A program made the translations under genes and the position numbers. Of a stretch of DNA of 64,000 bases, positions 1 to 12,048 are shown piece by piece (the first letter of the stretch is position 1; the number at the start of each line of letters is the position of its first letter). The stretch lies in NCBI GenBank assembly GCA_029817715.1, contig JARUPY010000252.1, forward strand, positions 1,984,001 to 2,048,000, given 5' to 3'. The notes under the pieces were generated by a model. The model worked only from the letters and a program-made list of their open reading frames with translations, did not search any database and was not told the DNA's origin. The DNA comes from Melastoma dodecandrum. Taxonomy: Eukaryota > Streptophyta > Magnoliopsida > Myrtales > Melastomataceae.

Positions 1-237
1 ACTCTGAGAGATCTTTCGAAGAGAACCCAGGATCCTAATCTAAACTCCGCAGAACAGGTAATGACACCAATGTGTGATTCTGATTTAACTTATTGGTCAA
101 TGGTGTAAAGGAATGCCTTGAATCAGTGTGAAGGTGAGACGAATGACCCAGGAGCCGGGGCGGGCATGCATCCAAACAACAGTCTCGTCAGTTTTCCAAA
201 GGGCAACCCAGGCACCACTTCATTAGCCGAGCACTGA
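1..237 (+). CDS. Possible 3' end of an unrecognised gene (two exons, partial)
   Basis: The window opens inside an open frame that can be read as exon 1-57, a 69-bp intron 58-126 (starts GTAATG, ends CAG) and a last exon 127-237 ending in TGA. Joined in phase 0 this gives about 55 residues, rich in Asn, Gly, Pro and Ser, with no domain I recognise. Reading straight on from exon 1 stops at codon 37, so the spliced model is longer. The gene would continue to the left of the window. The support is only the phase-consistent junction and polar composition. It could equally be non-coding sequence downstream of the convergent UPL relic. Confidence 0.3.
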
Positions 238-672
238 GATCAATCTGCTGAACAAGGTTCATTGCCTGTTTCCACGGTCGAATTTTGCGCGAAGTATTCT
301 CGGGTTATTCTTTGTATGATTCTGCTGTTAAATTGTACAGTTATGAGACTGGTTTTCGACATACAGTCACAGCATGATTTGGTTCTACCAATGGGATTAA
401 GATGCCCCATCAGGGGCACCACCAAGCTATTCCATCATTCTCACTGTCACCTTTAGCTGATTATGGCTATCGATTCATGAGAGGTTCGCCGAACCTGTAA
501 CCAGGTGTAATCTAGACTGTCAGAACTAGTCGTGCAGCTGCACAATTATTCAGGTCACAACGCAGTTCAGCTTAAAGATCAAGCAATAATAAGGATCAGG
601 ATTGTATTACATTCCTGCAAAAAGGGATTTACAAAAAATCATCACCATGATTTCTTATAGGACTGGCAATAT
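238..672. other. Non-coding stretch between two gene ends
   Basis: About 435 bases with no convincing reading frame. It probably holds the 3' untranslated or flanking sequence of the possible plus-strand gene and of the minus-strand UPL relic. The short open frames on both strands near 240-456 overlap each other and show no conserved features. Confidence 0.5.
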
Positions 673-1605
673 CTACATCAGAAAATAAACTAGCAGGCCA
701 CCACGGCGGCTATAATTAAACCGGATCGCAAGCAGTAATCCCTCCTCTAGCTGTTCTTTAGAAAGATACTCCGGCATGTCCAGCTGATTGAAACTGTATT
801 TCATACAAAACTCAAACGTCAATAGAAGAAGCGGATGTCAAGCCCATCAACAGGCAATCGAGAACTCGCTAACGATTCAGACGACCCGTACGCTCGCGCG
901 ATGTTCGAACATACCAAGTGTGAGCGGAAGGCAAGCAATCAGGGCTGCCATAAACGTTGTGAATCTGGAACTTCTGAGAGCCAGAAATCCCTTGTAGTGC
1001 ACTGAAGCCTTCAAGGGGCACCTGACAAAGAACATGACAAAGGAATCGACTAACAGATGCAGTATTGGCTCACAAAGAAAAAATAAAACGGGATCTGAGC
1101 TTCTCCGAAAATGCCAGTATCTGGAAGATGCTTTGATGATTGAGAGTGGTCAGTAGCGACTCGGAGTAAACGATGTAAGAATAATAACGATGCTTCCACT
1201 ACCAAAAAATGATGCCTACAAATGTTCTCAGGTCCACATCCAACAATTTTTACAACAGAGAACAATGAACTAGGTGAAGAAAGATAAATGTAATGCTTGT
1301 GACTATTTTTCAAAAGGCGGGCCTTATCTTCCTTGCTTAAACCTTGCACGACAACCCGGAACCATTGTATCACCGGAGAAGCAGCGCTAGTATTCAGTGT
1401 TAGCCCTCGAGTCGTCCACTGAAAAGCATCAAGACAGACCATCCGTCCGCATTTTTCATTATATTGCAAAGAAGCAAAACAAATGAAAAATCGAGAACAT
1501 ACGGTCAGTATCCGCAACTAAGTCCAAATATTGATGCTTGTTCTCCTCTGTGACTTTGATGCTTCGTCCATCGGGCATCAAGTTCACGGTCCGTCGCCTA
1601 CAATT
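673..1605 (-). pseudogene. Relic of a UPL1/UPL2-like HECT E3 ubiquitin ligase (C-terminal fragment)
   Basis: Read on the minus strand, several blocks match the recalled C-terminus of plant UPL1/UPL2. In order they are: NLMPDGRSIKVTEENKHQYL (about 1590-1530), RANTEY then SAASPVIQWF and QGLSKEDKARLL (about 1415-1310), VPLEGFSALQGISGSQKFQI with YGSPDCLPSAHT (about 1022-902), and NQLDMPEYLSKEQLEE (from about 791). HECT ligases pass ubiquitin from a catalytic Cys in this C-lobe to their substrates; the block around THT-type Cys follows the last junction here. Damage is clear. A stretch of the HECT domain between the first two blocks is missing, RANTEY is followed by a stop and a frameshift (about 8 bases lost), sequence after KARLL is degenerate, and the normal ending is replaced by unrelated residues. 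Two introns keep GT-AG borders, so this is a decayed genomic copy, not a retrocopy. Confidence 0.8.
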
Positions 1606-3599
1606 TAACCATCAAAACTTTTGAAAAAATCTAAATGGGCTTTTAACATTTGGGTCGGCCCATTTGATGTTGTCCGAAGCCCAAATTCAGACGAAGGAGA
1701 GCAGTATCAATGATTGACACAGACTCTGGATATCATTCAAATATGGCGAAGTATCCCAACCAAAACACATGAACACAAATGCAAATGCAGGTAAGCACCC
1801 AAATTCTGCATGAAATTCATTTTATATTGTGGTGTGTGCGTGCGTGCGTGCCTTTGCACGTGATTTTTGGCTAACCATCATCAGCATCAATTAATTCCCC
1901 GACACTATCTATCATTACAATTTTTTTCTGGACTGGGACCCACCCCTCCTGCCACAAATTGGTGGGGTTCAATCAAGTTCATTATTACTACATCCGAACG
2001 AACTGAAACGGAACTACCTCCACACATACGAATTTAAACCACTGGTTAAGTAGGAAAGAACTGAAAAGAATGCTCTTCACATTAAGTGGTGAGATGGAGA
2101 AGGAAGAAAGTCCCGGGGGGACAGGACAAGACCAGACAGGAAGGACTCATCCAAAAGTTGTCAAGTTCAGTTCCGCAGCTTCCCTCCCCTTGTCTCTCTA
2201 AAAACATAATAATAATAATAATAATAATAATTTAATAAAAGCCTTTTTCTCCCCAGAATCCAGCCTTTTGCCCTCTCTTCCCCCACACCCCCCATGTGCC
2301 TGTCTCCCCCTGATTTCCATGCAGCATCTCGCGTCAGCCTTAGTTCTCCTTTTGTCTCTTTTATTTAGCAATTACGATATTTCGATTCTGATGTTTTTGG
2401 TCCTCCTAACAACCTTGGTAACCATGATTACGTTAGCAAGAAGGGAACATGTGATTTTCTTGTCCGGACGGGGCAGAATAATAAGAAAGAAGAAGAGGAA
2501 CAAGAGATGAATTATTGCTTGTCACCTTGGTAATAATAACAACGTGGAGGACATAATCTTTTCCCTGTTTAAATGCAAAACATTTTCTTCAAAAAGAATA
2601 AAGAATCGGGTGGTGATTGTAATGAGTGGAGCGGTTGAAAAATAAATATAGGAGAAAGAATGAAAGATAGGAGATAATAATGGGTTTGCATGTTTTTGGC
2701 TAAACAACATCTCTATCTCTTCGTGTTTTTCTGGGTCCCTAGCCATCACTACTTTCTTTTTCCCCGAACTTGCCTGTTTCCTAATTCCTCTCCTCTTATC
2801 TTTTTTTTCTTCCTTTCATAGAAAAGGAAAGAAAACCTTACTTTCTATGTTTTCTTTCATGAAACCAACTGTAACGTACACACAATCCTCGTTTTACAAC
2901 TAATGTGGTAGATGAACTTTGTACGATAATAGAGTTAAGATTAAAAAAAAATTATGAAATATAGTTTTAGTTTGTAAAATTCTCCCAATATCGCTTTTAT
3001 GTCGCGATTGAGACTCATGACATTAAAATTAATGATAAAATGTAATCGTAATGTACATTTTCTAATGTAGTGTCACGGTGAGAAATCATATATTTTTTTA
3101 TAAATTAATTATCGTGATTCTCGAGGGTGATATTACAGTGTAACTAAAATAGTATTTCTTTTTTCTTTTTTTTCTAAAAAACCGTCCTCCGCTAATACAC
3201 CAACGAGTTCGTCGCGGGGACCAGGAAACCGATCGGGATCCATCCCATCACATCCGTACATACGTCGATCGAGCTGGTGCTGTTATTGTTGTTAGGAGGG
3301 CATTCATTGGGCGTGGCGAATAATTCATCGGAAGCATTTATTATTACTATTTATCATGATTTTATTCAAAGGAACCGGAATTTAAAATGATGCGTTCATC
3401 TTCTCAGTTCATGAAATTGAAGTCGAGATGTTGCAGAAAATGGTGGAGACTTTGTAAATTTCAATCACGAATGATTCGATTCCAAGTCAGAGAAATTCAA
3501 AGCAATCTTCTTAATCTGAAGTAGATATCGGAGTCGAGTTTTAACTTTTTTAGCAACGAAAACCGGAACAGGGTCAGTTGTTGTGCATACCAAACTCTG
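1606..3599. other. Intergenic, AT-rich
   Basis: No supported gene. The start (about 1636-1690) has TGGGCC/GGCCCA-type motifs such as might lie in a promoter. A pyrimidine-rich block lies at 2160-2330, and 2940-3180 is very AT-rich. Short open frames here are low-complexity. Confidence 0.6.
2206..2231. repeat. (AAT)n microsatellite
   Basis: An uninterrupted run of about eight to nine AAT/ATA trinucleotides lies in intergenic DNA. It is probably length-polymorphic. Confidence 0.9.
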
Positions 3600-4635
3600 T
3601 CTACATTGTCTGCATTTTCTTTTTGTAAAAATGCACAAGAAGGTCTAGAAAGAAACCCACTTTTTCCACCCCGTCTCCACTCTTCTTTTTTCTTCCTCCC
3701 TCACCACCCCGGATCGGAACTCGAAATCCCCAGAAAACCCTCCACGCATTTTGGTGAAACCTTCCCTGGTCTTTTTGTTTCTGGGTCTGCAAATCTGTGA
3801 GGTGTGGGATTTTTTTTTTTGTTTACCCATTTTAGTTTACTTGCTTGTTTCGGCTGAAAGTTTGTACCTTTTGGGTTAGACCCGGTTTGAGTTCTTGAGG
3901 CTTCTTGGCTGCTTGTTCAGGGGCTGAGTAGTTTTGTGTTGCTTGAGCTTGTCGGTTGTCTTGTTCCTATTTAGAGAGGAGAATTTTGACCTGGCTGAGC
4001 TTAGAATTTTGACCTATCTGCAAAAGTAATTTCTCTTTTTCAAAAAAAGGGGACTATTCTGGGAGGATATTGTTTGTGGGTTTGATGGATGTGGCGGTTG
4101 TAAACTAGCAGAGATTTAGGATTCTCGTGTGGTTGTGTGGTTCTTGGATAGTTCGACCGCTGGAAAAACATAGATCGAAATCTTGCGCCAGGTGCATCTA
4201 AGAGTGACTGGGGGCTTTTAAAAATGATTGCTGATGCATAAAATAGTCTCACATCTGGTGAGACGCCCGCCAAAATAGTATATAAGGAGGACGGCTTCCC
4301 ATCCTCATGATAGCTTTTGAGTGGTGATCCTGTTAGCCCTTTTCTTGATTTTGATGTCAAGACTCCCTACTTAGAGTATTTTGTACTTTTGTGCTTGGGG
4401 GCATTCTCAAGGTTACTTGAGGATATCCCTCTCCAAATCAGATGTTTGCCCTGGCTCGCGAAAGATTTCTGGTTTGATCACATCGAACTGTCAACGCCTT
4501 GTGATGAACGCTTTCTGTTTTTTGTCTCAACTTGTCTGTAATATTTATATCTTTGTTTCTCAGCGTACTTATTCAGTTAAAGACTGGGGGGAGCTCAGGA
4601 TTGAAAAAATTGGGTGATATCCCTCTCAAACTTTG
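3600..4635 (+). promoter_or_regulatory. Probable promoter and long 5' leader of the Aux/IAA gene
   Basis: The pyrimidine-rich stretch 3650-3800 followed by T-rich DNA up to the ATG at 4636 looks like a plant 5' leader, possibly with a leader intron. Several short ATG-initiated frames (for example at 4317 and 4381) would be upstream ORFs if transcribed and retained. The transcription start cannot be fixed from sequence alone. Confidence 0.4.
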
Positions 4636-6577
4636 ATGTCTCCGCCACTGGTCGGTGTTGGGGAAGAGGAGTGTCAGAGTAATGTCACTTTGCCATCCTC
4701 TTCGACCTCCTTGAAAGCTTTGCCTCAAAACCTGGAGTTGCATGAGCACAATTACATGGGCTTGTTTAACTGCCCATCCATGAAGGGCTCTACTGCCCCT
4801 GCGGCCTTTGGCAACTGTAAGAGCAGTCTCAACCTGAGGGCTACGGAATTGAGGCTTGGTCTCCCTGGATCTCTGAGCCCCAAAAGAGTTGTTGATTTGT
4901 CTCCACCAAACATCGGAGAACCTGATGAGAAACTTCTATTTCCGCTGCATCCTTTGAACAATATCCATTCGGGAAATAAAAGAGGCTTTGCTGATGCTAT
5001 GAAGGCCAATGAGGTCTCGGAGGTTGAACTTTTGCTTTGTCATCACTATATGCCATGCCTTTTTTATCTTTTTGTTTCTTGTGGATTACTATAATTCATG
5101 TGTTTTCATGCTCTATTTGAAGGGAAAATTCATGGCCAACTCTGATGTGAATGCCATGCTATCGCCTAAACCTGGTGCAAACATGGGACAGAAAGCTAAG
5201 CCGGGTCTCGAGGGCCTTGGACCCATGCTTGGTCGAGGGAAAGAGGTGTCCACCCTTCCGGAGTGCCCTTCTTCTGGTGCAAAAGAATCACGAGCTGCCA
5301 AAAATAGTGGCAGCGCACCTGCTTTCAAGTAAGCTAAAAGATCTTATTGAAAGCCTTCTCATTTCTAAGATGTCAGCTCTTCTCCTCACACAACTTGGGG
5401 CATCCTTTTTTTCCTCTTATGTTCATTAGGGCACAGGTTGTGGGCTGGCCACCAATTAGATCGTATAGAAAGAACTCCTTAGTTGCCACTTCCAAGAATG
5501 CTGAAGAAATGGATGGCAAAGCAGGAGCTATATTTCTTAAAGTCAGCATGGATGGTGCCCCTTACCTGAGGAAAGTTGACTTGAAGAATTATGATACATA
5601 TCAGGAACTTTCTTCCGCTCTGGAGAAGATGTTCAGTTGTTTCATAATTGGTGAGATATGTCTATCGGTTATTCGTGAATTTGAGTTATGCAGAATAAAC
5701 TTTTCTTCTCCTCATCATCGTGAATTTGCGACTACTGTGGGTTATTTATCATTGGCAGGTCAGTATGGATCTAATGGCACTGTTGGAAAAGAGAAGAAAG
5801 GCGATATGCCAAAAGATGCTGCAGATGGAACAGATTATGTGCTGACGTATGAGGACAAAGATGGAGATTGGATGCTTGTGGGTGATGTACCTTGGGAGTA
5901 AGTTTCAATCTTCCCAATTTATTGCTGAATTGACTACTTTTAGATCAGGGTTCTAGTTTGGATACTGATGGACATATTAGTTGCGAAGAACAATATTCAG
6001 GACATCGGAGAGATGTTTTGCCTGTTCTCTTTTCAAAACAACTAGCTGCATTATTGCGTTTGGTTTCTTGTGCTTATTGAACTATTTTTGCCTGTTTTCT
6101 AATACAAAATATGGCTTACTTTATGTGACTTCTTTACTTGTTCTAAATGGAATTTTGGAGATTAAAAGAATTTTGTATTTTTTCCATTTGAGATGTTTCG
6201 TTAAGGCCAAGATAGTCCGATCAATATTTGTCTTCTGCTCTTAAAATTCTTGGCAATTGTGTGTCATTTGCATCTCGTATCTGATTTGTTTCGGTGGAGT
6301 AAGAGGGGATGGCCCTTAGCGACTTCATACAATGCGTTCTATGGCATCCAAATCATTTGTTGTTCATAGGCCTATTCCATCATCTTACCAGGATGTTTCT
6401 CGAGACCTGCCGGAAGCTAAGAATCATGAAGAGCTCCGATGCCATTGGTCTAGGTAGACATCATTGTACAACATTTTGTCTGGTCAAAATACTAGGAATT
6501 GACATAGGTTGTTGATCGGAATGTTTTTCTCTTACTCAGCACCTAGGGCAGCCGAGAAATGCAAGATCAAGAACTGA
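4636..6577 (+). CDS. IAA9: Aux/IAA auxin-response repressor, IAA8/IAA9-like
   Basis: Nuclear repressor that binds ARF transcription factors and is degraded through TIR1/AFB when auxin is present. Exons are 4636-5022, 5123-5328, 5430-5650, 5759-5897, 6392-6453 and 6540-6577. All junctions are GT-AG and in phase, giving 350 residues. Domain I carries the EAR-type TELRLGLPG. Domain II carries the degron [13 protein letters not shown] (GWPP at residues 203-206). Domain III ([17 protein letters not shown]) and domain IV ([22 protein letters not shown]) form the PB1 interaction surface. The N-terminus [12 protein letters not shown] and the ending near EKCKIKN are typical of the long IAA8/IAA9 clade; choice between those two is by recall. 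An in-frame TTG just before the ATG is not used. The third intron has no stop in frame (see findings). Confidence 0.95.
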
Positions 6578-7459
6578 ATCTCCGGCCGACGCTCCTGACA
6601 TCCATCCGCCATTCCATGAGATTCACGGAACATTGGACTTGAGCCAGATACCGGAGTGAGATTAGGATGTTGGGAGTGGGATAAGTTATTATCTGTTTGC
6701 ATTGTTTTGTTCTGTATGTCTGCTCTTGAAACCAATCCATTACCAAAGTAGCATTACTGTCTTCATCGCCGACTCATATTCATGTCGGGAACTCAAAGGT
6801 GAGGTGCAAGTCCTCTCCTCAACTATCTGTCAGTGCTGGTGAATCCCATGTGCAAGGTCCGTGTGTGCTGCTTGTGTCTGTTAACTCTTTAACAGATTCG
6901 CTGTGAATGTGCTGAATGCTCTATCAAGTCTTTGGTGGGGTCACTTGTCTCTTCATGCCAGCTGCATGTGACATGTTGGGGGCATGTATGTGGTCTGACC
7001 CCAATTGTTAGATGCGGGTAACGATGTCCTGCGGATCACTTGCTATTTTTGACATGTTCACATGGCATCTTTGTCATTATTGCATCATCGGTTTCCCTTT
7101 CATAAACATTGCTTCTGGGATTTAGTTAAGAGATTGACCCTGCCCCTGTCCAGTTTGGCCGTCCTTCGATTTACATGAGATTTAATTATCATCACCTCTG
7201 AGACATTTGTACCTACCACCTACACCACGCACCGAAGACGTACCTCGCACCGGAGACCTCACATATCACGATTGGAATGAAAGAATCAATTATTGATATA
7301 TTTCAATGACCAGGTGATGCAATTTCAGCATCTTTCTCATCTGACAAAACAATGAGTCGGTAGAATAACTCAGCTACTGTGAAGAACTATGGCGATGTTC
7401 CTGGTTGTAAAAATGCGTTTCACTAGTAATCCTAAAATAGTAGGCTGAAACTGTAATGG
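6578..7459. other. Intergenic between convergent genes (3' untranslated regions)
   Basis: About 880 bases between the stop of the Aux/IAA gene and the stop of the minus-strand HEMA gene. It should hold both 3' untranslated regions. No coding frame is supported; the 67-residue minus-strand frame overlapping the last Aux/IAA exon is a shadow. Confidence 0.6.
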
Positions 7460-9724
7460 TTACCTCTTACTTTGTTCTACTTTGGCTCTGATCTTCTCTT
7501 CCAAAAAGGACATATCAGTTTCAAGGCCAAAGATTCTATTAAGAGCATGCATATTCTGTAGGGTTTCACTCAGCATCCGGCCATTTCCGCTGTCGCACCT
7601 CAAATGTTCCATGGGCCCGTGAAGAAGCCTGTTCACTATACCACGGCTAAGGTCGTCAACAACTCTCTTTGTTTTCTTCGGCACATCGTGGCCCAGCTTA
7701 GACAGACACTTCTCTAGTTCTACCAGTCTAATCCTTTCAGCATAAGCCCTCAATTTCTTAATTGTAGGAACAGTCTCCAATGAATCTCTCCACTCTTCAA
7801 ATCGTCGGGACTCATCTGCTATGATAGTCTGTGCTTCCATTGCTTTACGGAGTCGATCTTCCTTGTTGGCATTGACAACCTCTTTGAGATCGTCGATGTT
7901 GTACACTTTAGCTCCTTCAGAGTCACCAACCGATGGGTCAACATTTCGAGGAAGCGAGATATCGATAAACAGCCTCGTGCCAGTGACGAATTGACTTGCC
8001 TGGGGAAAACTGCCAACCTCCTCCTTGAGAAACAATGGCATCTCCGAAGAGGTACAAGTAAAGATAATGTCTGCTTGTGCAGCACAAGCAAGAAGATGAT
8101 CAAAAGGTTCGAAAATTATGTCAACTCCTTTGAGCTCCTCGCATATGGCTGCAACCTTGTCCCTATTTCTGTTTGCAACAGTCATTTTTTGGCATCCTTT
8201 TGCGGCCAAGTGCTTAATCACGAGCTTTCCCATCTTGCCAGCACCTACAACAAGTATCCTAGCCGATCCAAATTCGGCAGGCTCAGGTATCTTCATGACA
8301 GCTAGTTCAACAGCAGCAGAGCTAACAGAGACAGCACCCGAGGCAATACACGTTTCTGTTCTCACCCTCTTCCCGACTGTTATGGCATGCTTAAAAAGCC
8401 CACTTATGTTTCTACCGAATCCGACAACTCCTTGCCCTACTTTCACCACTTGTTTCACCTGCGCAAGGATCTGACCTTCGCCAAGAACAAGAGAATCGAG
8501 TCCAGATGACACTTCAAACAGATGCTCCGCAGCATCATTATTGTAGAGCAAAAATCGGTGTTTAGAAAGCTCCGACACAGGAAGCCCACTTTTCTGAAAC
8601 AGGAAAAACAAACATGAATTACAAACAAACTCTGATTTACTCATAAAAGCAACCGGTCGAATCTGCAAGATGACAACTGTAAAGGAAATGGTTCCATCAT
8701 CTGCATGATTACTTCTTGTGTTGTTCTTTGGGATTGATGTAATGTAATATAATATTAAGCCGGAAAGCATCTATAGAATAGAAAAGACAATAGTTGGAAT
8801 TGCCTCGTTCTGTCCGAATAAATAAAAAACTAAATCATGTATTTTTTTAGAGCCTGGAAACCTGTCCTACTGAATGAACAGGCTAACTCGTTCTATCATG
8901 AATTATTCAAGAAGAACTTGACAGTTGTAGAAGGAGAAAAGAAACACCTTAGACATCCATTCGGTCACTTCTTTGACTCCACGATGCTGAGATAAAGCAA
9001 TGACGTAGATCTCAGTTCTATTGCAGGTGCTGAGAACAGCAGCTTCCTCAATATGATTCAAGCTACACAACTCCCTAATGGCTTGCGGCCATTCTGGCTC
9101 AGGGATCGCAAGCTTCTCCCGCATCTCAACGGAAGCTGTGTGTACGCTGAGTCCAATGACCACAATGCTACTCCTTTCCTTTGTATATCCTGACAATCAC
9201 AAGAGCATGACTTATTGTGAGCAAATGCACAGCCTTACAAGCATCCCTTTCTAATTCGCAAGCCTGTTGTGAATGAAAGGAAACAAGTCATCCACTGGAC
9301 AGCCTAACGACATCTTGCCAAATCCAGATGACAGAATCACACGAATACCAAACAATTACAAGCCCATGAACACCCAAAATGGCATACTGGGAAGAAACCC
9401 GGCGGCACAACCACATTGGTATCAATTAAAAAAGCCATAGAAAGCAACCCTAGATCACGACTTACGCTCGGCAGAATTGATCTTCAGCTGCTCAAGCGCA
9501 GAAACGGATGAAAAATCCGACCTTTGCCCCAGAACACCGCTGGCGGACCCGGAAACGCTCGAACCCAGCTCACACCTGACGAAGCGCTCCCTTCTCTCCA
9601 GCCGCACCAAACCCCTCGCGTAAGAACAAGAAAATGAATAGGTGGAGGAGGTCGACGGCTTGCAGGGGCGCCGCAAAGCCTCCGCCTTGAACCTGCCGCT
9701 GCATCCAACAGCGGTAGCGGCCAT
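7460..9724 (-). CDS. HEMA1: Glutamyl-tRNA reductase, plastid (HEMA1-like)
   Basis: Reduces glutamyl-tRNA(Glu) to glutamate-1-semialdehyde with NADPH, the first committed and rate-limiting step of tetrapyrrole (chlorophyll and haem) synthesis in the chloroplast. Exons on the minus strand are 9724-9466, 9189-8948 and 8593-7460, all GT-AG, giving 544 residues, close to the recalled Arabidopsis protein. The first 60 or so residues (Ser/Arg-rich, starting MAATAVGC) look like a transit peptide. The catalytic Cys lies in STCNRTEIY (Cys142). The NADPH-binding glycine motif is [10 protein letters not shown]. The C-terminal dimerisation region includes [12 protein letters not shown]. The start is the first ATG before a transit-like N-terminus. 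Light and redox regulation is known for the family but not visible here. The upstream DNA is shared with a possible divergent gene. Confidence 0.96.
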
Positions 9725-9879
9725 CGCCGGAATTAAAGGAAAAACGAAGACGAAAACGGGCGATAATCAATTCGAGGATTTGGTAGGAGGAACCAAATTC
9801 CAATTCAAACTGGCTCCTTCGTCGTTGGGCAGAGACGACAGGGCGGGCGGGCGGTCGCTTCGGGGAATATAGAAACGAC

Positions 9880-10140
9880 CGCGACGTCTCGTAGGTTTGG
9901 TCGGACAATGGACCAGAAAGCTTTGACCTTTCCGAAACTCCAACCGACCATTCCCAAAATTCTCACCTTCCCCGGGGGATGTTCTCAGCCGTCCGATCTT
10001 CTGGGTGGGCTCATAATGGGCCTCTTAAACGATCCTCGGTCCTCGAGTAGCCATGATGGGCCTATGGGTCAAATAGAGGGCCTTTACTCGGGCCCTGTAG
10101 TGGGCCATGAATGTTCTTGGGCCCTTTGCATATAACCAAA
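9880..10140. promoter_or_regulatory. Site-II-like (TGGGCC/GGCCCA) cluster in a divergent promoter region
   Basis: Between the HEMA gene (minus) and the possible gene at 10352 (plus), TGGGCC/GGGCC motifs recur at about 10006-10130, including ATGGGCCTATGG, CGGGCCCTG, GTGGGCCATG and TTGGGCCCTT. Such elements are known in plants as TCP-binding site II elements of growth-related and housekeeping promoters. Direction of activity is inferred only. Confidence 0.5.
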
Positions 10141-10351
10141 ATCTGAAACCAGGAAATGATTGTCCCCCCAATTAAATGCTAGATCACATCAAAAGAATAA
10201 TACCCAGAAGGCTAAGAAAAAGCACATACTTCGATTCAGGTTGGGCAGATGACGGGGTCATAAAAAGCCATCAGTGATCCATTCAATCACTTTGCGAAGG
10301 GAGGAAGGAATTCGAAATACTGCAGAGGCCGAAAATATTTCATTTCGGGAC

Positions 10352-10718
10352 ATGTTGACGGGTTGCGACAGAAGAAGCAACGCCCTCGTCCTCGTCTTTC
10401 TCCTCCTCATTGTCACAGGTAAAATCCGTCTGCATCCAGACGGATGCCAGTCATCCTCGAACCATCAACGACGTGTTTTGTTTTGATTATGTAGGGTTGG
10501 GGTCGATGGCGATAAGGAGTGCAGAAGGTCAGAGCGCGGAAGGCAGCGAGTGGGGATGGAGCATTGTTGGGTGTCGATACGGCAAAGAGAAGAAGCCATG
10601 CGACGATGGACGGGTGAAGAAGTACGGGGCGGATGCTTATGGATTCGCTTTCTCGGTCAAAAGCCTGACGATCAACATGTTTCTGGTCTTAAACATCAAT
10701 TTGGTTAATCTGATCTGA
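10352..10718 (+). CDS. Possible small secreted protein, function unknown
   Basis: Two exons, 10352-10418 and 10495-10718, separated by a 76-bp GT-AG intron, join in phase to give 96 residues. The first exon encodes a short charged start followed by ALVLVFLLLIVTG, a plausible signal peptide. The mature part contains WGWSIVGC, RYGKEKKPCDDG and a hydrophobic tail ending NLVNLI. I do not recognise a family; only two Cys lie after the putative signal, so it is not an obvious defensin or EPF peptide. An in-frame upstream ATG at 10274 would add 26 residues and bury the signal, so I prefer 10352. The upstream DNA carries GGGCC motifs. It may be spurious. Confidence 0.35.
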
Positions 10719-12048
10719 GCTCACTTACATTAATAAGAAGAGGTCGGCTTTCTTAATTTCATCTTTCTTGTTCTATCACGTATTACTTCTCACGCTTTAG
10801 CAGTTCTTTTTTAAAATTATAAAAGATAGAATAGTTACAATGATATCAAACCATTTTCACTATTAATTTGATGAATTAATAATGAATGCATGTGAACAGA
10901 GTAACATTAATATTGATATTAACTTATTTACTTTTTTATTAATTAAAATAAATGAAATAGCTTCGTTATAAAATTTTGAAGCTACTAGAAATTAGATCGC
11001 AGTCACTTTCATTCTCTACACTGCGTTGAAAAAAAATACTCAGACCGGCCGTAAAACATGACGAAAATATTTTATAAATATAGCATAAGATTTCAAAATT
11101 TCTGGTAAACAAAATATTATATTTACAAAAACAAAAAACATTTTCTTCGTTTGCCATGACAAATTTTTAGTTTTTTTATTTTTTTATTGAAAATTGATTT
11201 CGATGATTCGAGAAGATTTTCTTGTTTAAAACAATCTAATTTAGAAAATAACATGTATTATTCAATAAAAAAGGGAGCCAAATATATATTTTTAAAAAAA
11301 ATTAAGGAAAAATTATTATTTTATTGTCCTAGTTTTTTTTTGTGTTAAAACTAAGAATCGACACGATAGGTAGCACTTAACCTTACTTAAAAAGAATTTA
11401 TAATTATAACAAGACATAGTTAAAAGAAATAATTTAGACGTAAAATTTTCTCTATAGTATCTTCATCCCCACAGAACTAAAATATTCTCCAAGATCTATT
11501 CTAAACCTGGGCAAGATGAAACAACTACCTACCTCCATGGCTACTTTTTTTTTTTTTGCTCGACTGTTCTTCCTCAACCTTCTCAATCCCTCTGCCGCCA
11601 TTGCTTGTTTTTTATTTAGAAAAACAAGCTAATCACTCTGCACATAGCAAAATATTCTATTTATATAACAAATCAAATTCGATTATGGTTTTGGTTGATT
11701 TCTATACGATCTCCTTCCTCATTTAATATAACTAAAAATATTCACCAAGTAATAATATCTCCCCTTTATTTCCCAATTCTTATCATGATTGGAAAATGTT
11801 GATGTCGGTTGATCATGTAAATAAGGTCTTGTAGTTGAATGTCTGTCAGTGATGGTATTATTTTCAAAAGTGAAAAGTTTTCTATGATGCTTGAGTTTGT
11901 CCCGGATAGATTTGTTTCTCGGTGGATTCGGGTAGCAATGATTGTTAAAGATGAAAAATTTAATAACGCTTCACGTAACAATTCGAACAGCCGCAACCGG
12001 CTATTTCGAAGTGTCCCCGTTTTCCCTTCTGTTAGGCCGAGTATTCAT
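10719..12048. other. Intergenic, very AT-rich
   Basis: About 1.3 kb with long A/T runs and no supported gene. The 96-residue plus-strand frame beginning at 11839 runs into the transposon end and is not convincing. Confidence 0.6.

Noticed and set aside
788..997. Plus-strand 69-residue open frame
   Set aside because: It is antisense to the UPL relic blocks, which carry the recognisable protein signal.
2268..2510. Plus-strand 80-residue hydrophobic frame
   Set aside because: Low-complexity pyrimidine-rich DNA, no splice or family support.
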